64,000 nucleotides of DNA from Myxococcales bacterium (GCA_016793325.1 JAEUKI010000079.1:1-64000), one strand, 5' to 3'; counted from the stretch's first letter, positions 8,082 through 17,050 are shown. The notes: a model not told the origin generated them from the sequence alone. Translations and numbers: made by a program.

Positions 8082-11000
8082 CGCTTCGACGACGACGCCG
8101 CGCGCCGTACACCAACGCGAGGCCGCCCATCGCGAGCATCGCGACGACGGACCGATCTCCGCTCGCGCCACGTGACGCGGGAGCCCTGCACGCGCACGCG
8201 CCGTCGCCAGACAACACGGCCGCGCTGATCGTACCGCCGTCACGACCGCCGTCGATCGCGCCGCCGCCGTCGCGACCGCTGTCGATCACCGACGCGTCGC
8301 TCGAGCCGCCGCCGTCGCCGACGCCGCTGTCTCCCGACGTCGCATCGGGATCCGCGTCGCCCGCGGTCGCGTCGCTCGCGGCGCTGTCAGCACCGCCGTC
8401 GCCCATCGCGCGAGGAACGCAGCGCCCCGCCGTGAGGTCGCACACGGGCGTCGGGTCCATGCAGTTGCTGTCCGCGCTCGCGCTCGGGAGCATTGGATTC
8501 GTTCGCGCCGCGCCCATCTCGCGCGGATCGCTGTCGGACACGCAGTCGTTGTCCGAGTCCGTGTCGAGGAAGTCGGGACGGTCTCCCATCACGCTCATTC
8601 CATCGCTGTTGGCGGGCGTCGACGGCGTGGAGCCGACTTCGACCGCGTCGGGGACGCCATCACCGTCGCTGTCGAGGTCGAGGTACGCGGGGACCATGTC
8701 CATGTCCGGCGCGCCGCCGGTCGCTTCGAGCGTGTTCTCGACGCGCGTGGGGATCCCGTCGCCGTCGTCGTCGGGGTCGAGGTAGTCGGGGATCGCGTCG
8801 CCTGTTCCCATGCCCATCGCGACCATCGCGTCGGTGTTACGCGGCGTTCGGAAGCCGCCCGCTCCGAGCTCGTCTCGCGTCGGTACGCCGTCGCCGTCGT
8901 CGTCGGGATCGAGCGCGTCGATGATCATGTCACCGTCGGTGTCGCGGCTCATGAACGCGGGTCCCGCGCCCACCTCGACGCCATCGGGGACGCCGTCCAT
9001 GTCGCTGTCGGGGTTCATCGGGTTGGTCCCGAGGCGTCGCTCGACCATGTCGGGAATCCCGTCCATGTCGCTGTCGGGATCGTTGGTGCACGTGCCGGTC
9101 GTGATCGCGCAGATGGGCATGGCGATCGGGCAATTGCTGTTCACGTTCATCGACGGCAGCGCAGGGTTGGTCCGCGCCGCGCCCGCTTCGCGCGGGTCAC
9201 GATCGGGAACGCAGTCGTTGTCGCTGTCGAGATCGAGGAAGTCCCGCGCCGTGTCCGTGTCGCTGTTCGCGGGCATCGTTGGCGTTGTGCCCGCTTCGAC
9301 GATGTCGAAGACCGTGTCGCCATCGCTGTCGCGATCGAGCCACGCGGGGAGCATGTCTCCGTCCGGATCCGGCGTAGCGCCCGCGATCGTGCGCTCGACG
9401 GACGTCGGAATCCCGTCGCCGTCATCGTCGGGATCGAGGTAGTTCGGGTTGGCGTCCGCGGTCCCCTGCCCCATCGGGACGGTCGCGTCGGAGTTGAGCG
9501 GCGCCATGAAGCCGCCCGCGCCCAGCTCGTCCGCGGTGAGAAGCCCGTCGCCGTCGTCATCGTTGTCGAGGTAGTCGGGCCGCGTGTCCGTGGTGACTCC
9601 GGGCGCCGCGGTTCCATCGCTGTTTCGCGGCATGTAGGGACCACCGGGGCCGACTTCTGTGCGCGTCGGAACGCCGTCGTTGTCGTCATCGGCGTCGAGC
9701 GCGTCGATGCGCCCGTCCATATCGCTGTCGATCGGCGCGGCGCGCGGCGTGATCACCATCGCGTTTCCGTCGTTGCTGTCGACGCCCGTGAGCAGCCCGT
9801 CTCGATCGGCGTCGGAGTTGCCGTCGATGCGCCCATCGCGGTTGGCGTCGAGCGCGCCGTTGCCGTTCTCGAGCACGTCGAAGATCCCGTCGCCGTCCGC
9901 GTCGAGGTCGAGGTGGTTGGGGATTCCGTCGCCGTCCGCGTCGACGCGATCGTCGACGCCGTCCATGTTCGCGTCGACGAAGCCTGGAACATCACGGTCG
10001 CGAAAGTCTGGAACGCCATCGCTATCCGTGTCGCGCGAAGCATCTCGTCCGCCGCCTTCGGCCACATCGGTGACGCCATCGTTGTCGTCATCCGCGTCGG
10101 TCGCGTCGGGAACGCCGTCGCCGTCCGTGTCCGCCAGCATCACGACCATGAACGTGTTGGTGTTGCTGACGACCGAGTAGACCCGTTGCACCGGGTCGTG
10201 CGCGACCGCGTTGACCGTGTGACTTCCGAGCGACAAATCGCTGGTCGGAGTAAACGTCCACGCGCCCATCGCGTTGGCCGTCGTCGTGCCCACCTGAACG
10301 CCGTCGACGAAGACCAACACCGTCGATCCGGGCGGCGCCGTACCCGAGAGCGCGGGTCGACGAGCGCCCGTCGAAGACATGTTCGCGGGCGTCACGGTCA
10401 CGGGCGCCGCGAGGATCACGAAGCCACCCGGCGGCGGCGTCTCGGTCACGCCGACGATGGTCGGCGCGGTCGGGCTCGTCGGCGTCGCGCCGTAGTTCAC
10501 GCCGTCGGTCGCCATCGCGTTGCCCTGCGTGCCCGCGAGTCCGTTGTTGACCTGAACCGCGCAGGTCATCGCGCGCATCGCTGCTTGTACGAGGATGCGG
10601 CCACCACCGCCGCCGCCGCCCGGTCCGTGCTCGACGAAGCCCGTGCTGCCGCCGTTGCCGCCGTTGGCGCGGATCGATCCGCACGCAGCGTTGTTGCGCA
10701 GTCGTAGGTACACGCTTCCGCCCGCGCCTCCGCCGCTCTGCGCGTCGTTCGCGCCGGCGCCCGCGTTGGGCAAGCTCTGTCCGTTCGCGCTGATCGTTCC
10801 GTTGCCCGCGAGGGTGTCCGCGCGCACGAAGATCAACCCGCCGCCCACGCCGCCGTTGGTCCCGACGCCGTCGTTTCCATCGCCTGCGCCGCCGCCACCG
10901 CCGAACGACGCGTGGTCGAGGAGCGTGAACGCGAGCGCCGTTCCGCCGAAGCCGCCGACCGCGCGACCCATGTCGTCGCGCCACGTGCGTCCGCCGATGC

Positions 11001-11796
11001 CGCCGCGCCCGCCGTTGCCGCCGCCACCGCCGCCAGAGTTGTGACAAATGCCGCCGCCGCCGCCGTTGGCGAGGTACCCGCGACCGCGGCGAACGCCGAA
11101 CGCGCCGCTCTGCGCGCTCTCGCCGCTGAACTGCCCGCGCCCCGCGGTCTCTTCGATCGCGGTGCAGCCGAAGGGACCGCCGTTCGAGTTGAATACACCC
11201 CCACGAAATCCACGCGCGTCGCCGTTGATCAATCCGTTGTTGGTGATCGTCCCGTTGGCGAGAAACGCGACGACGCCGCCGACGGTCCCGTTCCACGGCT
11301 GCGCGGCGATCTGCGAGCCCATCGCGATCGTCACGTTGGTGTACTCCGGAACGCGAATCACCTGCGTCCCCGCAGCGTCGAACGCCGCCACGAGCGGCTC
11401 ATCGAGCGCGAGCGTCGTCCCCATCTGCGCGCGAACCCGCGCGAGCTCCCACCGACCCACAGCGCTCGCGCTGAGATCGATCGCAGGCGCGGGCATGCCC
11501 ATGGGCGGCGCCGCGGGCACGCTCGTCAACGGGCCGCTCACGCGAAGCACGAGGACGAGGTCCCCTGCTCCGAAGCCCATCGCAGAGCCCACGGTGATCG
11601 TCGTGGCTCCCGCGGCGGCGTTGTTCGCGAGCGTCGTGTAGGTGTTGACGACGGCGGGCATCGCGCCCGTGACGTTCAACGCGCCGCTGCGTCCCGTGCC
11701 GAGCGCGTAGCTGTCTCGCCCAGCCATCGCCCTTCGCGGCGCGAGGCTCGTCAGCGCCAAGAGGCAGATCGCAGGTACGACTCTAGGTTTCTTCAT
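8074..11796 (-). CDS. Secreted Gly-rich protein with Ca-binding TSP3 repeats and MYXO-CTERM anchor
   Basis: The 1240-residue product starts with a clear signal peptide (MKKPRVVPAICLLALTSLAP...AMA). A beta-rich domain follows, then a strongly glycine-rich stretch (about 200-420), a bacterial Ig-like repeat (about 480-550), and roughly 600 residues of thrombospondin-type-3-like repeats of the form DxDxDGxxD (for example DTDGDGVPDATDADDDNDG). Such repeats bind calcium. Near the C-terminus come an Asp/Ser linker, CACRAPAS, a hydrophobic helix and RRRRRSAR, a tripartite MYXO-CTERM-like sorting signal. It is therefore probably a long cell-surface protein. The start at 11796 is fixed by GGAGGAG just upstream and by the signal peptide; the frame opens further upstream without protein character. 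Confidence 0.9.
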   Translation of the reverse strand: MKKPRVVPAICLLALTSLAPRRAMAGRDSYALGTGRSGALNVTGAMPAVVNTYTTLANNAAAGATTITVGSAMGFGAGDLVLVLRVSGPLTSVPAAPPMGMPAPAIDLSASAVGRWELARVRAQMGTTLALDEPLVAAFDAAGTQVIRVPEYTNVTIAMGSQIAAQPWNGTVGGVVAFLANGTITNNGLINGDARGFRGGVFNSNGGPFGCTAIEETAGRGQFSGESAQSGAFGVRRGRGYLANGGGGGICHNSGGGGGGNGGRGGIGGRTWRDDMGRAVGGFGGTALAFTLLDHASFGGGGGAGDGNDGVGTNGGVGGGLIFVRADTLAGNGTISANGQSLPNAGAGANDAQSGGGAGGSVYLRLRNNAACGSIRANGGNGGSTGFVEHGPGGGGGGGRILVQAAMRAMTCAVQVNNGLAGTQGNAMATDGVNYGATPTSPTAPTIVGVTETPPPGGFVILAAPVTVTPANMSSTGARRPALSGTAPPGSTVLVFVDGVQVGTTTANAMGAWTFTPTSDLSLGSHTVNAVAHDPVQRVYSVVSNTNTFMVVMLADTDGDGVPDATDADDDNDGVTDVAEGGGRDASRDTDSDGVPDFRDRDVPGFVDANMDGVDDRVDADGDGIPNHLDLDADGDGIFDVLENGNGALDANRDGRIDGNSDADRDGLLTGVDSNDGNAMVITPRAAPIDSDMDGRIDALDADDDNDGVPTRTEVGPGGPYMPRNSDGTAAPGVTTDTRPDYLDNDDDGDGLLTADELGAGGFMAPLNSDATVPMGQGTADANPNYLDPDDDGDGIPTSVERTIAGATPDPDGDMLPAWLDRDSDGDTVFDIVEAGTTPTMPANSDTDTARDFLDLDSDNDCVPDRDPREAGAARTNPALPSMNVNSNCPIAMPICAITTGTCTNDPDSDMDGIPDMVERRLGTNPMNPDSDMDGVPDGVEVGAGPAFMSRDTDGDMIIDALDPDDDGDGVPTRDELGAGGFRTPRNTDAMVAMGMGTGDAIPDYLDPDDDGDGIPTRVENTLEATGGAPDMDMVPAYLDLDSDGDGVPDAVEVGSTPSTPANSDGMSVMGDRPDFLDTDSDNDCVSDSDPREMGAARTNPMLPSASADSNCMDPTPVCDLTAGRCVPRAMGDGGADSAASDATAGDADPDATSGDSGVGDGGGSSDASVIDSGRDGGGAIDGGRDGGTISAAVLSGDGACACRAPASRGASGDRSVVAMLAMGGLALVYGARRRRRSAR

Positions 11797-11983
11797 GAGA
11801 TGGCTCCTCCGCCGTCGGCCCAGCGACGGCCAGCGGTCCATTCTTACCCGAATCGTGAAAAGCTGAACCCACCCCAACCGCCGCCGACGTAGATTTTCGC
11901 CTCGAAGCGCCTTCAAAAGCGCCGGGCTCCGTGGCCCGGTCGCGCACGAACGCCGTCGTCCCAGTCGCGTTTCGCGCGGCTGC

Positions 11984-11989
11984 TATCGT
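11984..11989 (+). promoter_or_regulatory. Putative -10 box, leaderless start
   Basis: TATCGT ends 8 nt before the GTG at 11998. There is no Shine-Dalgarno sequence in the gap. Confidence 0.5.
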
Positions 11990-11997
11990 TCGAACCG

Positions 11998-13533
11998 GTG
12001 AAGGACGCAACGAAGCCCCGAGCGCACTGGGCCCTGCGCGCGCTGTCCGCGATCGTCACGGGCGGGCTCAAGCTGCTCTGGGTCGCGCTCGTCGTCGTCG
12101 CGCCGCTGTTCGCGGCGTGGCTTGCCTCGTCGCTCGCGGCGCACTCGGGAGGATCGACGCGCGTCGCGATCGCGTCAGCGCTGCTCGTGTTTCCGGTGGT
12201 TCCCGTGCTGTGGGAGCTCGTCGCGCGATGGCGTCACGCGCGCGCGCCAAAGGCCAAGCCGCGCGTGCTCACGACGGTCGATCGGCTCGTGCTGCGAACG
12301 CTCTTCGCGAGCTTGGTGTTCGTTGGCGTCCTGCTCGCGCGCAGCCCGCAGCGCGTGTTTCTGTCGCTCAATTCGCGGGGCGATTGGATGCTCGACGGTC
12401 GCGCCGAACCGTGGGTTCCCGCGGCGCGTCGCGCCCTTCTGCGCGCGGCTGCGCGCTCGCAGTGGCTCTACACGCTCACCGACAACAACCCCCTTCATCG
12501 TCCCGGAACCACGCCTCCCCCGAGGCCCATCGAGACCCGGAGGACGATCGCCCCGACGTCGCCACCGCCATCGCAGCAGCCCGCACCACCGCAGGCGAAC
12601 TCGCCATCGACGGCAACGCCCGTCGATCCGCCGCGTCCACAAGAACCACCAAGAGACCCCCGCGCGTGGCCTGTGGCAGCGGAGCTTCACGTCGCCGTGC
12701 GCGAGCTGCCTGCGAGCGAAGAGCGCAGCCCGCGCAGCGTCGCGCGCTACCTCGCCTCGCGGATCACGGACCCGTTCGAGCTCGCGAAGGCCGTGCACGA
12801 CTACGTCGCAGATCGCGTCGCGTACGACGTCCCCTCGTATCGCGCCGGGCGATATCCGCCGCAGGACGCGAACACGGTCTTTCGCACGCGACTGTCGGTG
12901 TGCGCTGGCTACGCGGCGCTCTTCGAAGTGATCGCTCGCGCCGCGGGGCTCGAGGTGGTCACCATCGTGGGTCGCGCGCGCGGAAGCACGCGAGACGGCA
13001 TGGGCGAAGGCCACGCGTGGAACGCGGTTCGCCTGGAGAACCAATGGCGCCTCATCGACACCACCTGGGACGCGGGCGGCGTCGACGCGACAGGCTTCCA
13101 CAAGCGCTTCTCCACGATGTACTTCCTCACGCCGCCAGAGGTGTTTCTCGCTCGACACTGGCCCGATCACGCTCGGTGGCAGCTCGTCTCACCAGCGCGC
13201 ACCGCCGGCGAATACCTTCGGATGCCGCTGCTTCGTCCCGAGTTCTTCGCGCACGGACTGACGCTGCTCGAGCCGACGCGCCCCGAGCTGGACGTGCGTG
13301 GCTCGTTCGAAGTTCGCGTCGAGAACCCGCGCGGCCGCTCGTTGATCGCGGCGTTGGACCGCGACGGCGGCGGCGAATCACGGCGGTGCACCGCGGACGA
13401 TCCCACGGCGAACAGCGTGCGTTTTCTCTGCGTTCCGCCAGAGCAGGGGACGTTTCGTCTCGAGCTGTACGCGAGCGAGCAGCGGTATGGCGAGCACGAG
13501 AACGTCGGCTCGATCGACGTTCACTATCGCTGA
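11998..13533 (+). CDS. Membrane-anchored transglutaminase-like protein
   Basis: The 511-residue protein begins with hydrophobic segments at about residues 20-47 and 55-72 and another at about 96-113. A Pro-rich linker (about 165-215) follows, then a transglutaminase-like domain. The catalytic triad is visible: Cys302 in SVCAGYAALF, His339 in GHAWNAV and Asp354 in LIDTTWD, with the spacing usual for this family. A beta-sandwich-like C-terminal domain follows. Bacterial members act as proteases, amidases or cross-linking enzymes at the cell envelope; the substrate here is unknown. The GTG start is supported by the -10-like TATCGT just before it. It is divergent from the TSP3-repeat gene. Confidence 0.85.
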   Translation: MKDATKPRAHWALRALSAIVTGGLKLLWVALVVVAPLFAAWLASSLAAHSGGSTRVAIASALLVFPVVPVLWELVARWRHARAPKAKPRVLTTVDRLVLRTLFASLVFVGVLLARSPQRVFLSLNSRGDWMLDGRAEPWVPAARRALLRAAARSQWLYTLTDNNPLHRPGTTPPPRPIETRRTIAPTSPPPSQQPAPPQANSPSTATPVDPPRPQEPPRDPRAWPVAAELHVAVRELPASEERSPRSVARYLASRITDPFELAKAVHDYVADRVAYDVPSYRAGRYPPQDANTVFRTRLSVCAGYAALFEVIARAAGLEVVTIVGRARGSTRDGMGEGHAWNAVRLENQWRLIDTTWDAGGVDATGFHKRFSTMYFLTPPEVFLARHWPDHARWQLVSPARTAGEYLRMPLLRPEFFAHGLTLLEPTRPELDVRGSFEVRVENPRGRSLIAALDRDGGGESRRCTADDPTANSVRFLCVPPEQGTFRLELYASEQRYGEHENVGSIDVHYR

Positions 13534-13712
13534 GCGCCGAGCACGCTACGGCGGGGGACACCCTGCGATCGACGCGTTCGCTGTAGGCAATTGAAGGCCA
13601 AGCTGTGACGCGCGCTCGCGCCGCCGTGCGAGCGACGAAATCACTGTGACTGCGCAGACTTTGCCGAGCGCGTCGTCGCAACGCGCCCGCGTTCGTCGCA
13701 TCGGAACGTCGC

Positions 13713-14057
13713 ATGAACAGCCCGTTGCGTCTGTTGCGCGAGCAGAACCGCTCAGTGATCGCTGCCGCGCTCCTCGCGCACGACGGCGCGCTCATCGAAG
13801 CGAGCTCGGACGGCGCGCTCGAAGACACGCTCTGCAGCTTCGTCGCCGCGCTTCGCTCTCTCTCCGAGCGGACGCTCGCCGAGCTCGGCGGCGGAACGCT
13901 CGACACCATGATCCTCGCCGGCGACAGCGCCACGCTGCTCTTCGCCGACGCCGGGCCCGAGCGCGTCCTCGCCGCGCTCGTCAGCGATCGAGCGCCGCTC
14001 GGATTGGCGCTGTCCGACCTGCGAAACACCGCGCGCACGTACGCTGAAGTCCGATGA
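13713..14057 (+). CDS. Roadblock/LC7-domain protein
   Basis: The 114-residue single-domain protein has the roadblock/LC7 pattern: an N-terminal helix, then strand-turn-strand (AALLAHDGALIEAS), a long helix, further strands (TMILAGDSATLLFAD) and a C-terminal helix. Family members regulate small Ras-like GTPases (MglB in myxobacteria) or act as scaffold dimers. No GTPase gene is in the window. It overlaps the next gene by 4 nt (ATGA), so it heads a translationally coupled cassette with the genes up to 16217. Confidence 0.8.
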   Translation: MNSPLRLLREQNRSVIAAALLAHDGALIEASSDGALEDTLCSFVAALRSLSERTLAELGGGTLDTMILAGDSATLLFADAGPERVLAALVSDRAPLGLALSDLRNTARTYAEVR

Positions 14058-14683
14058 ACAGAGCGCCGATCGTGCTTTCAGTCCTCGCGATGTGCGTCGG
14101 CTGGGGCGGCTTCGTCGCGCGTCGCTCGAGCGCCGCTTCGAGGGACCCCCACAACCATCTCGCGCCACGCAACGCGGTCGCGACTCCATCGGTCGCCTCG
14201 CCCGTTCGAACGACCGCCGCGCCACCGGAGGTTCGTCCCGAAGCTCCGAGTCATCCGACCCCCGTGCGCGCCGCGAGCACGCCGACCGAGGCGACGCCCG
14301 ACGCGCGTTCCGTGAGCGCGTGCGGCGACGCGACGGGCGCGTTGGTCCTCGAGTTCGCCGCGGGACAGACCGCGTTCGATCGTCGCGCGCTCGACCGGAT
14401 CGAGCTGTTCGCGAGCGGGTTCGTTCCCCAGCCCGACACGGCGCGACGGCGTCAGGCGCTCACGGTGCGCGTGCTCTCGGTGAGCGCCGCGGGCGAACGC
14501 GCAGATCGAAGCGCGCGGATGATCGCGCACGACCGACTCGACGCCACGCGAGCAGCCCTCTTGCGCGCGGGTCTGTGGCACATGCAGCTCGCGACGCAAG
14601 AGAGCTCCGTGCGCGCCGACGTCGACCACGGGTGTGTACGCATCGAGCGCGCGAGAGCGGCGCTCGACAATGGAGGCGTTTGA
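14054..14683 (+). CDS. Envelope protein with N-terminal anchor, possibly OmpA-like
   Basis: This 209-residue protein has an N-terminal hydrophobic segment (IVLSVLAMCVGWGGFVA) that acts as signal anchor or signal peptide. A Pro/Ala-rich low-complexity region (about 30-85) follows, then a folded C-terminal domain. That domain contains LVLEFAAGQTAFDRRALDRI and a helical RMIAHDRLDATRAALLRAGL, which resembles an OmpA-type peptidoglycan-binding domain (a strand, then DxRRA...L, then RA...V..L). The match is weak and the usual NxxLSxxRA signature is not intact. It overlaps its neighbours by 4 nt and 1 nt, so it belongs to the roadblock/PYP cassette. Confidence 0.7.
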   Translation: MNRAPIVLSVLAMCVGWGGFVARRSSAASRDPHNHLAPRNAVATPSVASPVRTTAAPPEVRPEAPSHPTPVRAASTPTEATPDARSVSACGDATGALVLEFAAGQTAFDRRALDRIELFASGFVPQPDTARRRQALTVRVLSVSAAGERADRSARMIAHDRLDATRAALLRAGLWHMQLATQESSVRADVDHGCVRIERARAALDNGGV

Positions 14684-15567
14684 TGGATTGGCTCACGTGG
14701 AGCGCCGCGACCCTCGGCGCGTTCGGCTCGATCGGTCTGGGATTTTTCAGCGCGAAGGCCCGCTCCTCGAGGCTTCTCGCGCAGGTGTCCGCGCGGGCCG
14801 ACGAGGCCGAGTCGCGCGCTTCGGAGAGCGAAGCCCGATGGCGCTCGTTGCTCGATCGCTTGGATCTCGACGTCGACCGCGTCGGCTCGCACAACGCCGT
14901 GTGCGAGGAGCTCTATCTCTCGGGCGCCGTCACGAGCGTGGCCCTCGCCGACACGCGGGGTCTTCCGATCGCGCGCTTCGCCGAAGACCGTTCAGCCGAC
15001 GAGCTCTGTGCGCTCGCGGCGATCGCCCGCGAAGAGCTCAGCGCCGGCGGCGTGATCGAGCTGCACTCGGCCAACGGAGGCTCGCTGCGGATCGAGCCCC
15101 TCGCCAAGCAGCCGTGGCTCTTGTGCGCGTCGCGTCGCGCGCGTCCCGTCGGGCGCTTCGCGTTCTCTCGCGCGCTGCTCGCCCTCGGCGACGCGGCGAT
15201 CGAAGCTCTCCCCCGCGGCGCTGCGCGCTCGCTGCCGTCGCTGAACGCGTCGCGAACAGCGCTCGGCGCGCGGGCGATCGTGCTGCACGGGCAGAGCGAC
15301 GGCGACGAGAGCGCCACGCTGCTCGAGCGATGGTGCGTCGTGGCCGAGTCGCTGATCGTGCGGGCGTCGCGCGTCGAGCTGGCGCCGGCGCTCACCGTCG
15401 AGTGGACGATCGGCGGCCTCACGTTGCTCGCGACGACCTCGGGGGGAGCCATCGTCGGCGTCGCCGTCGCGCCGCTGCAAGGGTCCGACGAGCGCCTGCG
15501 CTGCGTGGGCGCGCTGCGACGCGAGGCGCTGCGAACGGCGCCGTCCCCGATGAAGGGAGCCGCATAA
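14683..15567 (+). CDS. Membrane-anchored roadblock-like protein
   Basis: The 294-residue protein starts with a transmembrane helix (about 5-24) and a short Ala/Glu/Arg coiled coil (about 25-55). A domain follows whose first part (AVTSVALADTRGLPIARFAE) has the strand-turn-strand of roadblock/LC7 proteins. A second, similar stretch is seen at about 210-285 (LTVEWTIGGLTLLATTSGGA). It may thus be a tandem roadblock-like sensor held at the membrane. The ATG at 14683 shares a base with the preceding TGA, and its own TAA shares a base with the ATG of the PYP-like gene, so all four genes are tightly coupled. The roadblock assignment rests on pattern, not on a search. Confidence 0.65.
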   Translation: MDWLTWSAATLGAFGSIGLGFFSAKARSSRLLAQVSARADEAESRASESEARWRSLLDRLDLDVDRVGSHNAVCEELYLSGAVTSVALADTRGLPIARFAEDRSADELCALAAIAREELSAGGVIELHSANGGSLRIEPLAKQPWLLCASRRARPVGRFAFSRALLALGDAAIEALPRGAARSLPSLNASRTALGARAIVLHGQSDGDESATLLERWCVVAESLIVRASRVELAPALTVEWTIGGLTLLATTSGGAIVGVAVAPLQGSDERLRCVGALRREALRTAPSPMKGAA

Positions 15568-16217
15568 TGGCCGCGGATTTTGCAGCAGACCCGAACGTCG
15601 ATCGCGTCCTTCGGCTCGAGGCCGAGATCGACCGGCTCCGCCGCGAGCGCGACCAGCTGCGGGCGCAGGTCGACGCGCTGTCGACCGCGCTCCACTCGCG
15701 CACGACCCGCAGCGAGAGCGGCGTTCGAACGGTCGCCGCGCTCGGCGATGATTTGTGGGGCGAGCAATCGATCCCGCAAGGAGAGCCCGCGACGCGCGGG
15801 GCCGGCGCGCCGCTGCACACCGCGACCGGCGGCGAGGATCGCGCGGACTTCGACCTATCGAAGCTCAAGCAGCTCAAGGCCGAGGAGCTCGACGCGCTGC
15901 CGTACGGGCTCGTGGTGCTCGACTCGGACGGCAACGTCGTGACCTACAACGACACCGAGTCACGCCTCGCGCGCCTCCCGAGAGCGCGCGTGATCGGAAA
16001 GAACTTCTTCCGCGAGGTGGCGCCCTGCACGCGCGTCCGCGAGTTCGAAGGGCGCTTTCGCGACTTCGTGCTGTCCCCTCGCTCGAAGATGTTCGAAGAG
16101 TTCGACTTCATCTTTCGCTTCGCGCACTCGACGCAGCACGTGACGATCTACCTCACCGCGGGTCGCATCGCGGGCACGGTCAACGTCGCGATGGTCCGAC
16201 GAATGATTCGTCAGTGA
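15567..16217 (+). CDS. Photoactive yellow protein (PYP)-like PAS photoreceptor
   Basis: This 216-residue protein has an N-terminal coiled coil (about 10-45), a linker and a C-terminal PAS domain (about 100-216) strikingly like photoactive yellow protein. Against my memory of Halorhodospira PYP residues 23-70 it aligns without gaps, with shared blocks VIGKNFF and VAPCT. The p-coumaroyl-binding Cys69 corresponds to Cys154, Tyr42 to Tyr127 and Glu46 to Glu131. Thr50 and Arg52 are replaced by Ala135 and Leu137. PYPs are blue-light sensors using a thioester-linked p-coumaric acid. No coumarate ligase or tyrosine ammonia lyase gene is in the window, so chromophore supply is unknown. Its 3' end overlaps the convergent DUF2237 gene by 7 nt. 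Confidence 0.85.
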   Translation: MAADFAADPNVDRVLRLEAEIDRLRRERDQLRAQVDALSTALHSRTTRSESGVRTVAALGDDLWGEQSIPQGEPATRGAGAPLHTATGGEDRADFDLSKLKQLKAEELDALPYGLVVLDSDGNVVTYNDTESRLARLPRARVIGKNFFREVAPCTRVREFEGRFRDFVLSPRSKMFEEFDFIFRFAHSTQHVTIYLTAGRIAGTVNVAMVRRMIRQ

Positions 16218-16690
16218 GCAGTCCGCTGGTGGGCTCGCAGGCTCTCGGCGCTCACGAACGAGAGCGCCCGTTGGTGCGTCGCTGCCGCGATCACGGGCGG
16301 CGCGACGCCGGCGTCGAGCGCCTCTCGCCAGCGCAACGCGCACAAGCACCAACGATCTCCAGGCCGAAGCCCCGCGAAGCGATACTCTGGACGCGGGGTG
16401 CTCAAGTCGTTTCCGCGCGAGCGCGTAAACTCGAGGAAGCGCTGGGTGACCTCGGCGCACACGACGTGTGTTCCTCGGTCGGCGTCGTCGGTCTTGCAGT
16501 ACCCGTCGCGACGCCAGCCCGTCAGCGGCTGCGTCGAGCAGAGCGCCAGCGGAGCGCCGTACACGTTGCGTTGCGCCGCGGCGCTCGCGGGCCTCGATTC
16601 GCGCGCGCGCTGCACGTTGCGGCCCTCAGGCGCGGGCGCCGCGCGACACTGGACGAGCGCGATCGCGAGCAAAAAGCCAGTGCGTACCAT
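16211..16690 (-). CDS. DUF2237-family lipoprotein
   Basis: The 159-residue protein begins MVRTGFLLAIALVQC, a short lipoprotein signal peptide, so the ATG at 16690 is chosen over the longer open frame. The body matches DUF2237: NVYGAPLALCSTQPLTGWRR, then VCAEVTQRFLEFTRSRGNDL, STPRPEYRF, GDRWCLCALRWREAL and ATHQRAL. The conserved cysteines of the family are present. DUF2237 proteins are usually small and cytosolic, so a lipid-anchored version is unusual. The family has no firmly known function. Confidence 0.85.
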   Translation of the reverse strand: MVRTGFLLAIALVQCRAAPAPEGRNVQRARESRPASAAAQRNVYGAPLALCSTQPLTGWRRDGYCKTDDADRGTHVVCAEVTQRFLEFTRSRGNDLSTPRPEYRFAGLRPGDRWCLCALRWREALDAGVAPPVIAAATHQRALSFVSAESLRAHQRTAH

Positions 16691-16813
16691 GGCCGATGGT
16701 GTCTCGGGGCGAGCACGCGAATCGGCAAGCGATCGAGCGCTTCGAACGGGTAAGCGCGCCCGACGCGAAGCAGCGTTCATGCGACGAGAGTGCGGGGGCA
16801 CCGAGAGTGCGGG

Positions 16814-17050
16814 CACCGAGATGAATCTCGGTGCATGGACGCCGCGACGCGGCGCGCGCAAAGCCGCGAGGAGGGTTGCGACAGTGCGCTCCTTCGCGAC
16901 CGGCTCTGCGGGCGCGCGCTGCGCAGCAGCGTTCATGCGCCGAGATTCATCTCGGCGCTCGAGAGACTCACGACGCGATCCGCCCTCGCGACCGGCTCTG
17001 CGGGCGCGCGCTGCGCAGCAGCGTTCATGCGCCGAGATTCATCTCGGCGC
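16814..17050. repeat. Palindromic repeat cluster (CCGAGAT-NN-ATCTCGG), three copies
   Basis: The perfect palindrome core occurs at 16814-16833 (arms of 9 bp), 16937-16958 (arms of 10 bp) and 17029-17050 (arms of 10 bp). The last two lie at the ends of a 65-bp exact direct repeat, 16894-16958 and 16986-17050, offset by 92 bp. Each copy can form a strong hairpin. The copies are probably a lineage-specific mobile or REP-like element; they lie downstream of the P450 gene and may affect its mRNA 3' end. Confidence 0.8.

Noticed and set aside
10590..11080. CCGCCG-rich stretch as a microsatellite or special DNA element
   Set aside because: It is explained by glycine codons of the secreted protein read on the minus strand.
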